Assembly (NCBI GenBank): GCA_963556195.1
Contig: OY744517.1
Span: forward strand, 86,475,714 to 86,539,713
Source of the DNA: Sepiola atlantica
Taxonomy: Eukaryota > Mollusca > Cephalopoda > Sepiida > Sepiolidae
Direction: 5' to 3'
Length of the DNA stretch: 64,000 nt
The notes under the pieces are model-generated. The model searched no databases, was not told the origin of the DNA, and worked only from the letters and a program-made list of their open reading frames with translations. The first letter of the stretch is position 1, and every line of letters begins with the position of its first letter. Made by a program: the position numbers and the translations under genes. Below are positions 34,433 through 44,808 of the stretch, piece after piece.

Positions 34433-36230
34433 TTCTTGAAATAGAACTTTCTGTGCGTTCGAAATAGAATGTTATACTTAATAATTACAGGGCGTATAAC
34501 CAAATGTTGGAGTGGACACCGGCTGTACCATCATATTCCATTACAATCTAATTTAATTACGTAACTCAATTATATAGATTTAAAAAAATGTCTTTAATTA
34601 ATTCTATTTATAATCTTTATTAAGATTATTATCATCGAGGAAAATATTTTAAATACATCTGGAAATCTGAAAAAAAAAACAATCATGAGTGTATATTTGT
34701 GAATATTAATTTATTAGAAGCTTTAAAACAAATTAATTATGTAAATTTGAAAGACGCATGATGTTTGCGGAAGTTTTGAAATGGGTATATAGAGGTGCTG
34801 ATAAGCAGATATAAAAAGAGAGCGATCAAAACTAATAATATATTTCGGCTACAGACAGACAGATACATAATCTCCATTATTAATAGATGTTCAATTCGCC
34901 AGGTCTTAAATATATTATGCCACTGATTTTTAATTGTTTTAAATTAATTCATTGTAATTGATTTTATATTCATTTAAAGAATCAAATTAATTAAAGCATT
35001 GAAAGGATTTTGTTAATTAAAAAATGCTTTGTATTTTGAATCCTTTTTACTGCGGCACAAGGACTAAAATAGAGGCTTGTTGCCCCCAGTCTCATAATCC
35101 ACAATTGATCGAACGCGATAATTAATGCCAGATTATGACAACAAAGATTTCCAACAGTTTAGGAATAGTGGAGTGTCCCATTGTTTTGAATCACATGTCA
35201 TCTTAACCTGCCTGTAAAAATGAAATCCATCATAGAAGCCCCTCTTACTATGTAATATGGCAGGGAATAACAATAGAATTTTAAAAATGTAGCATTAAAA
35301 AAAAACACTTGTAAATTGTGAAGAATTTCTTCCAAGGTTTTGTTAATAAAATATATCAGGTGCCTACTTGTCTGGTGCAGGATTCACCCTGAGTGAGTTG
35401 TACTAACTTCCTCTGAAATTCATTGTAACCAAATATATGTGCGACTAGGAATATTCTAAAAAAACATTAAATATATTATTATAATATTGCATATATATCC
35501 CGCTCAGAGGAGATAATTTTGTACGATGTTAATTTTTTAGCAGGAATGTGTCGCCATCCTTCCATATACAGCGTCTAGTATTCTCAAATAACTACCCATC
35601 TTGTACTGACTAGGCCCAACGTCACTTCGCTTATCTAATGAGAAGTGTTGTGTAAATGTGATTATGCCATATCAAGTTCATTATTCCGGGTGGCATAAGT
35701 CTTTTGGCAAGAGCAAAAAAGAGACACATTTTAACGTAGGTGATATATGAAGCATGAACTTACAATTACAATTTAAAAGATAATTAGCCACCATCAAGAT
35801 TGATTTTTTTTCTTCAAAATTGTGAATGAATGTAAATGCATGGGAGTACATTTGCCGTCTAAAGTGTGGTTGAGGGATATTTGTTACAATAAGTTCATTG
35901 ATAAGGAAATAAATAAGACTGAAATATAAATATTTTTAGAGTACATTAGTTTTTCACCATTAGACCATTGACATTTTGCTGTAGAGAACAGATATATAAT
36001 AATGTAAATTGAGAAAGTATATAATTAATAAGACTGTCAAGATGCAACATAAAATACTCCAAAGAAAATTAAATTGTAAGATAGTGTGGAGTGAACCAAT
36101 AAGTTCTGTGACGTTAGCCTCTTTAAAGATTGACAGATTTCAGGTAAGTGTTTGGACGATTTCATGGAAAAAATTCAGTCATTTTTTCGCATGACTTTGT
36201 TTTACTTAGTTAAAGTGGGTTGTTTTTTTC
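33525..36230. other. Long unannotated AT-rich stretch
   Basis: No gene, RNA or dispersed repeat recognised. It contains A/T runs and a (CTCTTT)n patch at 34396-34436. The ATTACTCAGTAAAATATGTT and TTGCTCAGTAAAATGTGTT strings at 33840 and 34130 show a small local duplication. Confidence 0.3.
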
Positions 36231-36362
36231 TTTTTTAGTAGTGAGTTACGACTTATCAAGGTCAAAACCCACCCGAGGAGTAGTGTTACCGAGATGGATA
36301 GATTGACAGGTGAATGATGATGAATACTATGTGAAGATTGAAAATATCAACATACCACTCAC

Positions 36363-36500
36363 TTAAAAGAAAAGTCAACTCAGAAAACATCAATTATTCC
36401 CCCTTTGTCAGAAACATCGCTCGTGGAATGTGAGGACTAAAGGATAAAATAGGGGGAAAGCGAGGGTTACAAGGCTGGCATAAGCAAACCCAAGGTCAAC
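36363..36500 (+). repeat. Repeat Y, copy 1
   Basis: CCCCCTTTGTCAGAAACATC, TGAGGACTAAAGGATAAAAT and the following AGCGAGGGTTACAAGGCTG recur, reverse-complemented, at 52715-52860 inside an RTE LINE. Non-coding; family unknown. Confidence 0.6.
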
Positions 36501-36504
36501 TTTC

Positions 36505-37025
36505 TACTCTTTAAAGTAGTTGCTCTTTAAAACTCTTGGAGTACAGACATTTGATTGTTGGCCGCTAACAGCCGAAATGTGACTAATTTTAAAGGAAAGA
36601 AAAAAAAACATATCTGAGAAACTTTCTACCCTGTTTGAACAGACCCGGTTCAAGAGATATTCATTCAATAGTGAAGAAATGATTAACTTGCACATTCATT
36701 TATTCAGTGCCGGCAATCACAACATTTTTTTTTAAAGTACACAATGAATAACCAGGGAAAAAGAAAAATAAGCAAAAACAAAAATAAATAAAAATAAAAT
36801 CGAATCACAAATTAAGTTACCAAAATATTCAAAATAGAACCCTCAAAAGAACAAAAATCCTCACAGGACACTAGAAGAACAAATACTCTCAGATGGTGTT
36901 GAAAAAAAAAAAAGAAGTAAAAAAATGGTGACTGGACTGAAAAACAAATATTGGCTGTAAATAAAAATATTAACTTGGCTTGCAATAATATGCTCCCTCT
37001 GAACGCATAATTTTTCTAATATATG
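36505..37025. other. Unannotated stretch
   Basis: A-rich. No feature recognised. Confidence 0.3.
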
Positions 37026-37029
37026 ATGG

Positions 37030-37250
37030 ACGAATATATACTGCACAACTCCCTTCCAGCGAGGATGTAATGCCTGGGATGATGGTTATATGACAACATA
37101 ACAGATATTACACTACCCTCCAAAAAAGGAGGTAATGATTTCAGGACAACAGAACAGATACTGCACTACTCTCCTAACCCCGAAAAGAAGGAGTTAATGC
37201 CTGGGAAGATGGTATCATGAAAACAGAACAGATACTACACTTCTCCTTCC
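37030..37250 (-). repeat. Tandem array of U2-5'-domain-like motifs
   Basis: On the minus strand, AGTGTAGTATCTGTTCTGTT, AGTGCAGTATCTGTTCTGTT and AGTGTAATATCTGTTATGTT follow each other 53-75 bp apart, with a fourth, weaker GTGCAGTATATAT. The GTGTAGTATCTGTTCT core is identical to the U2 branch-recognition region. The bodies (CCAGGCATTA, CTCCTT) differ from the U2-headed SINEs at 38-39 kb. Confidence 0.6.
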
Positions 37251-37599
37251 TCTGAATTGGGTATTAAAAGATTGTAGTTGTATGCTTCCACTTCAGACAG
37301 ACAGATACCAAATTCCATTACTAATAAAAAAATTAATTTTAGATGCATGAAAAAACATACTTATATGAAGAATTTTACAGACAATAATTAAAAAATATGC
37401 GGACATAAAAATGTCCAACTCTTTAAAAAGAACTAAACAAAACAAAAGAACATTTACGAAGAGTATTTATCTTTTCTTAATGGACATTACACAAACACAT
37501 CTTATATTTTGGCAGGGGCCAATGAGATAAAGGAAAGTAAGAAAAGCATACTAAAAAAGAACATAAGTCAGTCGTGAGACTACATACCTCCGTCTGACA

Positions 37600-38115
37600 A
37601 CGTAAGGATGGGCTCAAATTTCATCTGGGTATTAGTTCTCCATATTGCATGAAGTATTTCCGAAGTTATGCAATGGAAACGTTGATAACTCAAAATTTAT
37701 TTATTTGATGTGGTTGAAATTTTGCATGGTAGTCACTGTTATCAGAGCGCATCAGATCCATGCATCAGAAGTTGAAATTCAGTAAAAATGCTGACCTTTC
37801 AAGATCAAGGTCAGATAAGATGCGGGACTTCTGGCTGTAATTTTGCATGGTGATTAGTGTTATCAAAGAGCATCAGATCCATCCATCAAACCTGGAAAAA
37901 TCGAGTCTTTACGATGAACAGAACCGAAGTCATCGCCAAAAGTGTGACATTTTGAATGACCTTCACTTTTAACTTAGATGTCCCAAAATTACATCAGTTC
38001 TAACTTAAACTATGTCTGATATTTTAACCAAGTTTAGTGACGATTGATCAAGCCATATAGACGCTAGACTTTACCCAAACAAACAAACTCGACCGAAAAC
38101 ATAACCTCGAAGAAG
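37600..38115 (+). repeat. Candidate dispersed repeat with internal duplication
   Basis: GAAATTTTGCATGGTAGTCA and GTAATTTTGCATGGTGATTA, each followed by GTTATCA, AGCATCAGATCCAT and CATCA, lie about 120 bp apart. The right end, GATTGATCAAGCCATATAGA then AACAAACAAACTCGACCG, has the style of mollusc transposon ends. No second copy in the window. Confidence 0.4.
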
Positions 38116-38433
38116 GTAACGAATAATACTACATGTGTGGGTTTTCCCCTATACAAAAGGAGCAAGGGCAGAAGCGAGCACCAGCTAATGTTTCAGCATC
38201 TCTATATCTGGTGTCATCTCTGCGGAATGCTTTATATAAAGTTTGATGAATAACGCGGAAGCAGTCGTTTTATATCACAATTAGTCCTTTGCTCTGTCCC
38301 CCCTGAGGACTATGGCTGGCTTCAGTTACATCAACTGTGCTTACTTGGGTCAACTTACTCAGTGTCTGAGAATCTCTCTCCCGTAGCCCACAGCTAAATA
38401 AAAATCAAGTCAGTCACGTAAGATAGTGATGTT

Positions 38434-38740
38434 TATTTACTCCTCCCGGAGTTAGGCACAAGGCCAGTTTTATCTTACTCCCACAAGTAAGATGTGACCA
38501 CAGCTTGGGTCGAGAAAGTGGGGTTAAAAGCCAGCGCTCGAGAGGTGAGCACTCTGGCCATTTAAAAATTGCCTGGGCAGCCCCGTCGGCATTCCCGGTA
38601 GGGGCGCCTCAGACAGTAAGCAATAAACTTACTCCTCCCCAAAGAGGAGAGGCGAAGCCTGGGAGGGGGGACCTCCTAGAACTGCACAGGACAGGCGTGC
38701 AGTATCCATCGGAACAGATACTACACTTTGATCTTAGCCA
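38434..38740 (-). mobile_element. U2-snRNA-headed SINE, copy 3, exact 14-bp target duplication
   Basis: The minus strand begins TGGCTAAGATCAAAGTGTAG then TATCTGTTC. The body includes CTGTGCAGTTCTAGGAGGT, CCCAGGCTTCGCCTC, CAATTTTTAAATGGCCAGAG and AGTAAGATAAAACTGGCC, and the tail is GGAGGAGTAAATA. The target duplication AAGATAGTGATGTT is exact at 38420-38433 and 38741-38754. The U2 head starts about 17 bases inside the snRNA, so this copy is slightly 5'-truncated. GC-rich relative to its surroundings. The frame over it on the plus strand is incidental. Confidence 0.92.
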
Positions 38741-38759
38741 AAGATAGTGATGTTGCAGT

Positions 38760-39275
38760 AAGATGAGAGAATAAAGAACTGAGATCGCATTTTAATTTTG
38801 TCTTTCAACGATGGTTATTTTTAACAATGGAATTCTCTGTTTATCTCTTTGAAATTTTAATATTTGTTTAGATTCAACTGCGAATTTATTTTACGTGTAA
38901 AATTAATGCTCCAAACAGAACAGTTTTGCACCATTTTATGTCCCTTTACAAAGATTAAAATCAAAATATAATGCAACTAAACCTCAGGTCTAGAATCCTT
39001 ATTCCAATTTTGATTAAAAACCAATTACATGATTTTGATTCTAGAAAATTTCTAAAATTTAAGGCTTTAACTTAAGGGGTCTTAAGAAGAAATGTAAATT
39101 CATGGAATAAATTCTTGTTATGCACATGGATTTTGCTGCAATTTAATCTAAGCAAAATTAAGAAGGTCAGTTATGTAGCAAGAACATTTTCCTGTTAATT
39201 CCATTCTTATACATACCCATTGCAGAAGGTCTATATTTCATTGTTTTGTTGTTGTTTTTAGTAAGCAAATATTCC
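38760..39275. other. Spacer between two inverted U2-headed SINEs
   Basis: AT-rich, no feature recognised. Confidence 0.3.
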
Positions 39276-39278
39276 ATT

Positions 39279-39655
39279 GGTTGGCTAAGATCAAAGTGTA
39301 GTATCTGTTCCGATGGATACTGCACTCCAAAGACTGGTATTGTCTTGGCCTTCGGGGCTTGATTTACGCCTGTCTATGGGTCTGTCCTGTGCAGTTCTAG
39401 GAGGTAGGTCCACCCTCCCAAGCTTTGCCTCTCCTCTTTGGGGAGGAGTAAGTTTATTGCTTACTGCCTGAGGCGCCCCTACCGAGGAATGCCGACGGGG
39501 CTGCCCAGGCAATTTTTAATGGCCAGAGTGCTCACTTTCTTGGGTGCTGGCTTTTCAAACCCCACCTTCCCGACCTGACATTAGGTCACATCTTACTTGT
39601 GGGAGTAAGATAAAAACTTGCCTTGTGCCTAACACCTGGAGAGGAGTAAATAAAT
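39279..39655 (+). mobile_element. U2-snRNA-headed SINE, copy 4
   Basis: Plus-strand copy in opposite orientation to copy 3. It starts TTGGCTAAGATCAAAGTGTA, GTATCTGTTC. It carries an extra ~60 bp (39330-39385) between head and body that copies 2 and 3 lack, with CTTGGCCTTCGGGGCTTG. A comparable AGGCCAGAAGGCC segment sits in copy 1. It then follows the common body to GTGCCTAACACC and GAGGAGTAAATAAATA. No convincing target duplication. Confidence 0.88.
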
Positions 39656-39911
39656 ACTCTGTGTGTTAAGGCCTATGTTCTGTACTTTTTAGCTATTAAT
39701 ATTTTGTCAGGTAAATAATATGCCGAAGTGGATGACACACTAAGAATTTAACTATTTAGTGTAGAGGGCCCATCATTCAGGCTTTCGGACTTTTGAATAT
39801 CATATGTAGCCTGATAATGAGGTCATTTTCACTTGTGACCTGGTTAAAGGTTCTATTGCCTTAAGTTATTTTGCATTGATTTTTAAGGTGTTTAATGGAT
39901 TAGCATATTTT

Positions 39912-40300
<389 letters not shown>

Positions 40301-40706
40301 GTCGATATCTAACAGCCAAAGGAGAGATGCACACAAAAAATTCACACGCGCGAATGTAAAATGCAAAGAGAAGAATAAGAAAGAGTGAAATACGAAAATT
40401 GCCTATTGCCTTTCTTGTTAACTTTCCACGCTGTCGAAAACACCAACACAAATCGGCCATCAAAGAACTCATCTTTTTGAATATAGAAACTCAATAAATA
40501 AAATATACAGGATATTTAGAGATAATAAAAATGCAAATTTCAGGATTTTTTGCATAAACAAATTTGACTCACTTATTTTTTCATTGGCAAATAAAGTGTC
40601 TTTGTTTACAACAATATCAAGTAGATCTATATGGAAAATACAAAAAAAATAATGTTCTGTGAATTACACAAAGGTGAGAATACTAGCCGTCTGTCTAAAT
40701 TATATA
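40301..40706. other. Unannotated stretch
   Basis: No feature recognised up to the mariner's left end. Confidence 0.3.
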
Positions 40707-40708
40707 TA

Positions 40709-41990
40709 CAGGGTCGGGCAGATAAATTGGAACTAATTTAAAATGCTAATATCTTTTTTATTTTTGATCATATGATTACGGTTTTTTTTACTAAGGATCC
40801 TTAAACACTTTATTGCAAGATAGCATAATTATATTTACTCAAATTTGTTTTAATATGGCGGAATTAGCACGAAGAATAACTATATGCGAAATGAGACGCG
40901 CCGGGAGTTCTCCTTCGGACATTGTTAAGAGCACTGGCTATGCAAAAACGACAGTCTATCGGGTTGTGGCTAATTTCGATGTCGAGTGTAAGGTTGAGAG
41001 AAGTCAGCACAGTACTCGTAGTGATCGAAAGCGTACAAACACTTTCCTGGTGGGGCTAAAAAGGTCGATAAAGGCAGACCCAAGTCAGTCGATGTCGAAA
41101 CTGGCAAAAAAGCGCAATGTGAGTCGCAGAACTATCAGCAGAGCAATCAACGAAGACCTTGGGATGAAGTCCTACGTTAGGAGACGCCATAATCTCCTCA
41201 CTGCCCGTTCAAAAGCTATCAGAGTTGAAAGATTCCCCAAGCTTATCAACCATCTGAAACACAAAGGAGGACATGTGCGCATTTTTATTGATGAGAAAAA
41301 GTTCATCGTGGATGAGGTTCCAAATCGCCAGAACACTCCAGTTATTGCCCGTGACCCTTCGGAAGTTCCTCCTGTGATGCAGAGCAAAAATCCTGCTTCT
41401 GTGATGGTTTTTGCAGCTGTGGCAAGTGATGGAAAGGTGAAGCCTCCTCATTCCATCGAAGCGGGTCTTAAAATCAACACAGCGGAGTATTTGAACATTC
41501 TTAATAATGTTTTATTGCCTTGGGTCCGTAGAAACTACAACCCTACGAAAGTGATGCTCATCCAAGACTCGGCACCAGTGCATGGATACAGGAAAGTCCA
41601 AGATTTCATGAAGGAGAATCTTCCCTTGTTTGTTCCGAATGATATTTGGCCCAGCAGCTCTCTAGATCTAAATGTTTGCGACTATTATCTATTCGGCGTC
41701 GTCGAGGGACAGACTAATGTCAATCCACACCCAAATACAAACTCATCGAAGACAGCCATTCAACGAGCATTTCGCAATCTCGATCCCAATAAAATAAAGA
41801 GGAGCTGTTCACGGTTTTGTCAAAGAATCTCTAAAATAATTGATGCAAAAAGTGCTCATATTGAATAATTTTGTTCAATAGACTGTAATAATTAAATAAA
41901 TAAATGTTAAAATGATATTTTTCCATATTTAATCCTTTAAATTATGAATTTTGTAAAAATAAAAAAAAGTACCAATTTAGCTGCCCGACC

Positions 41991-41993
<3 letters not shown>
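40709..41993 (+). mobile_element. Mariner-type transposon, DD37D, structurally intact
   Basis: 1285 bp with inverted ends. The left starts CAGGGTCGGGCAGATAAATT; the complement of the right starts CAGGGTCGGGCAGCTAAATT. The ends match for about 26 bp with two mismatches. TA flanks both ends, and the right one begins a (TA)n tract. A single uninterrupted transposase gene lies inside with about 145 bp of 5' and 125 bp of 3' untranslated sequence. This is the only element in the window whose enzyme is unbroken. Confidence 0.95.
40855..41868 (+). CDS. Mariner (maT-like, DD37D) transposase
   Basis: Predicted 337-residue DDE/D transposase that excises and reinserts the element at TA dinucleotides in the nucleus. 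I start at the ATG at 40855 (MAELARRITICEMRRAG); the frame is open upstream to 40813, but those 14 residues are not family-like. The N-terminal third holds two helix-turn-helix units: one around residues 10-40, and a second around residues 80-100 (MSKLAKKRNVSRRTISRAI), joined by a basic linker. Catalytic residues are Asp146 (IFIDEKKF), Asp238 (LIQDSAPVHG) and Asp276 (LDLNVCDYYLFG). The 37 residues between the last two place it with DD37D maT-type mariners. The usual SPDLN motif reads SLDLN here. Length is normal for the family. Activity is plausible but untested. Confidence 0.92.
   Translation: MAELARRITICEMRRAGSSPSDIVKSTGYAKTTVYRVVANFDVECKVERSQHSTRSDRKRTNTFLVGLKRSIKADPSQSMSKLAKKRNVSRRTISRAINEDLGMKSYVRRRHNLLTARSKAIRVERFPKLINHLKHKGGHVRIFIDEKKFIVDEVPNRQNTPVIARDPSEVPPVMQSKNPASVMVFAAVASDGKVKPPHSIEAGLKINTAEYLNILNNVLLPWVRRNYNPTKVMLIQDSAPVHGYRKVQDFMKENLPLFVPNDIWPSSSLDLNVCDYYLFGVVEGQTNVNPHPNTNSSKTAIQRAFRNLDPNKIKRSCSRFCQRISKIIDAKSAHIE

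Positions 41994-42041
<48 letters not shown>
41994..42041. repeat. (TA)n microsatellite at mariner edge
   Basis: About 48 bases of TA starting from the mariner's right target duplication. Confidence 0.96.
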
Positions 42042-42045
<4 letters not shown>

Positions 42046-42184
42046 GTGTGTATTTAGGCAGCATTTTTTCATTTATGCAAACATTGTTAAAACTAACAGA
42101 ATTCATCTGTTTAATTATACCTTTTTTAATTTTTTAATTTTTCTAATGGTCTTTTTTGTATTAAAATCAAAAAAAATAAATAAA

Positions 42185-42735
42185 TGTTCCATAGGTTTTA
42201 CAGGCTTCACAAACGTTTTCGATTCTTCATCGAATCATCCTCAGGTGTCAAAAACAAATGAACAAAAAAGCTGGAGAAAGAAGAGAATTTTTAAAAAACG
42301 CACATAAAACGTTTTCCGTATTGTTTATGGAAGTCGTTGGCGATTTTAAATTCATCAACGCTTGATGGCATCACAGAACAAAATCGCATTACGTTAAGCA
42401 TTTTAAAATGTTACCACTGGTTTCATATGTGATGTTAATTTTTGGTTGTGTTTTTATGTAGATAGCTTCGAGTATTTTAAAAATTTTCAAGTTGGTTCCA
42501 GAATGTATAATTTTAGTGTTATGAACTAGAATTTGTCTTCAATCAGAGGGAGGGCAGTTATATTTTTGTAGATTTGGTAAATTGAGCAAGAGTTTACAAG
42601 ATGCATGGTGAGGCGGCGGGATAGGGTAGTTCTTGTAAAACCAATGTATCTATTAACTTTATTATTATTATGGGAGTTACATTCTCCCAAAGGGCATTTT
42701 AACTTATAAATAACATTTGTTCTTTAAAATCCAAA
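42185..42735 (-). pseudogene. Penelope-like element 3' end: GIY-YIG endonuclease and hammerhead-like core
   Basis: The minus strand encodes NVIYKLKCPLGECNSH, then VNRYIGFTRTTLSRRLTMHL and NSCSIYQIYKNI (42715-42540). This is a GIY-YIG nuclease in Penelope style: the IYK/YIG pair, the Cys-containing CPLGEC and TTLSRRL. A stop follows at about 42530. Downstream at 42217-42244 lies CTGAGGA, T, a perfect 5-bp hairpin GATTC-GATGAA-GAATC, then GAAAACG, matching the hammerhead-like cores elsewhere. Penelope elements are known to carry hammerhead motifs in their terminal repeats. The reverse transcriptase is missing. Confidence 0.7.
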
Positions 42736-42935
42736 ATCTTGTAGTAAAAAACAAATCCATCCCCAACTCAAAAAACACTAGGAAGACAATTGTTTATGCC
42801 CATATCTAGAACAAAATATCACAAATATCCATGAAGAGTCTTCATCAGTGTATAATGTCCCACAGTCAGGCTGAAAAATGAAAATGCATCCGACATTCAT
42901 TTAATTTATACATATTTCTCTTTTCAATCAAATTC

Positions 42936-43730
42936 AAATGTTGGATAATGGCCCTGTGGGAACGGACGTATCTTGAGGTGGACGTATCTGTGGGAAGTCG
43001 TTTGGTTTGGCTTGCGCGATTTAGTGTGGGTGGACCCGTACAGTCGAGTGCAAAATAAAGTGTTCTCACAGTCGGAGCTCACAAACGTTGACAGGGTCAC
43101 CACGTTGACGAGACCTCAAGTCAAGGGTCAATGTACACCTGCGATAGAGGCTCTGTGACGTCACAGGCTTTTGTGTGGGAAGCAGTGTTTTGTGAGTCTG
43201 GGTTTTGGAAGCGAGCCGAACAGTCGACTTCTCTATGTAGTCTTTAACATGATTAGGGGAATTAAATTCCCTAAAAAAATACAGGCATGAGATTTCTTCT
43301 TCCCGCCCTCCTCAAATGTGATAAGGACTTAAATTAGGAAGTAACTACGATAAAGCAGTAATTTGTTCTTTCCATCGACGTTAGGTGAAGCATCTCCAAG
43401 CAACAGAAATCTAACGCCTGAAATAAAACAGAATTGAAAGCGTAAAAGATTGTTTGTCTCCTGAGTCGGTCATGAAGCTTTTTGTTGTAGCGGCGAGGTT
43501 CACAGCAGGAAAACAGAAGAAATAATTCAACCACTAGACGACATCGAGACGACACCCCACCACGCGACGAGGAAAGAGAGAAGGTACGAGAAATTAAAGA
43601 TATGTAACATATTCCTTTTTGGTGTAAAAATGACCAGTTGTTTAAACGAGAACGGCCACGACCGTTCCGGGACGAGTATACAAAACGAGAGCTGCCACGG
43701 CCCATTCCCGGGACGGCTATGCAACACAAA
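42936..43730 (+). repeat. LTR-like interspersed repeat, copy 2
   Basis: Inverse copy of 15935-16706. It starts TGTTGGATAATGGCCCTGTG, with CGATTTAGTG, CAAAATAAAGTGTTCTC (poly(A)-like), a TGACGTCACAGGCTTTTGTG CRE-like site at about 43157, and the end CCCATTCCCGGGACGG. GC content is well above the surroundings. Likely a solo LTR. Copies 26 kb apart in opposite orientation are not a single provirus. Confidence 0.6.
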
Positions 43731-43739
43731 GGTAAACCT

Positions 43740-44160
43740 TGTTTAACTCTATTTTTTGTATATAAAAGTTTATGGCATATCATGCTCATTATATTTGTGT
43801 TTCCCTTTTGTTGAAGGTATTCATATTCAATCGACAAAAGCCATGTTTAAAAGTGAACATATAAAGAATAATTATTTATCACCAACCGCAATGATTTGTA
43901 GTGAAGTCTTTTTCACATTTGTTTCTTCATTCTTACGCCTTTGTTCATTTTCTTGTAAACGCACCAAATTCTCCACATAGTTGTCTACCAATCGTATACA
44001 AATACCCATTATAATCAGCTTCTATATTTATTTGATTAAATCATTATGTTTTCTCATTTTTATTTTAACTATCATTCTATTGTTATTTCCCTACGCTGAT
44101 GAGAGGCGTAAGCTGGAAATGACGTCATACGTAGGTAAAAATATTAAAAATATATATATA
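43740..44160. other. Unannotated stretch
   Basis: No feature recognised. A short TGACGTCA-like site occurs at about 44122. Confidence 0.25.
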
Positions 44161-44167
44161 TAATTTA

Positions 44168-44252
44168 ATGTGTGTGTGTATGTGTGTGTGTGTGTGTGTG
44201 GGTGTGTGTGGGTGTGTGTGTGTGTGTGTGGATGTGGGTGTGTGTGTGTGTA
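44168..44252. repeat. (TG)n microsatellite
   Basis: About 85 bases of GT with GGGT interruptions. Confidence 0.95.
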
Positions 44253-44254
44253 CT

Positions 44255-44808
44255 AGAAAAAAGTGACATGTTGCATCACCTATTGAGCTTGGGATAGATT
44301 GGTTGAATCAAGAGAAAGTGAGTTTGAAAAAATAGTTAAATTTAAAACACAAAATTAGTCTTTCTGTTCCCAATACCTCTATCTGTCTTTCATTTTCCCT
44401 CAAGCTATGCATTAAATAGTATTAATACGGTGATGATATTCCCTATCGTTTATAATGGACTATTTCAATCGTTTTATTCTTTCCTTTTTTACAGTCGACT
44501 ATTAATAAAGAGAGAGAGAGAGAGAGCGATAGAAACGAGAGTGATAAAGGCGTATAAGACTGGGGGTGGTTCAAATACATACAGAGGATAGAAAGTGATA
44601 GAAATTTACTAAGCGATGGGTCAGTTTAGTAATTTTATAATTTCAGCTAATTAGTACAATTAAAATGGAAATTTGTTTTTTCAAACGTAACGCCATCGCA
44701 GAACTGGAATAGTTTACCATGTACTTTTGCAATTAATGTATATAGGATAAAGACATAATAACAAATTTTGATCAAGTAAGATGCAGTGTAATTACAGAAA
44801 CATACATA
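44255..44808. other. Unannotated stretch
   Basis: Contains a short (GA)n at 44511-44526. Otherwise nothing recognised. Confidence 0.3.

Noticed and set aside
38701..38740. A U2 snRNA gene
   Set aside because: Only about 30-45 bases of the 5' domain match. The Sm site and 3' stem-loops are missing, and the same body follows in four copies, so these are SINEs.
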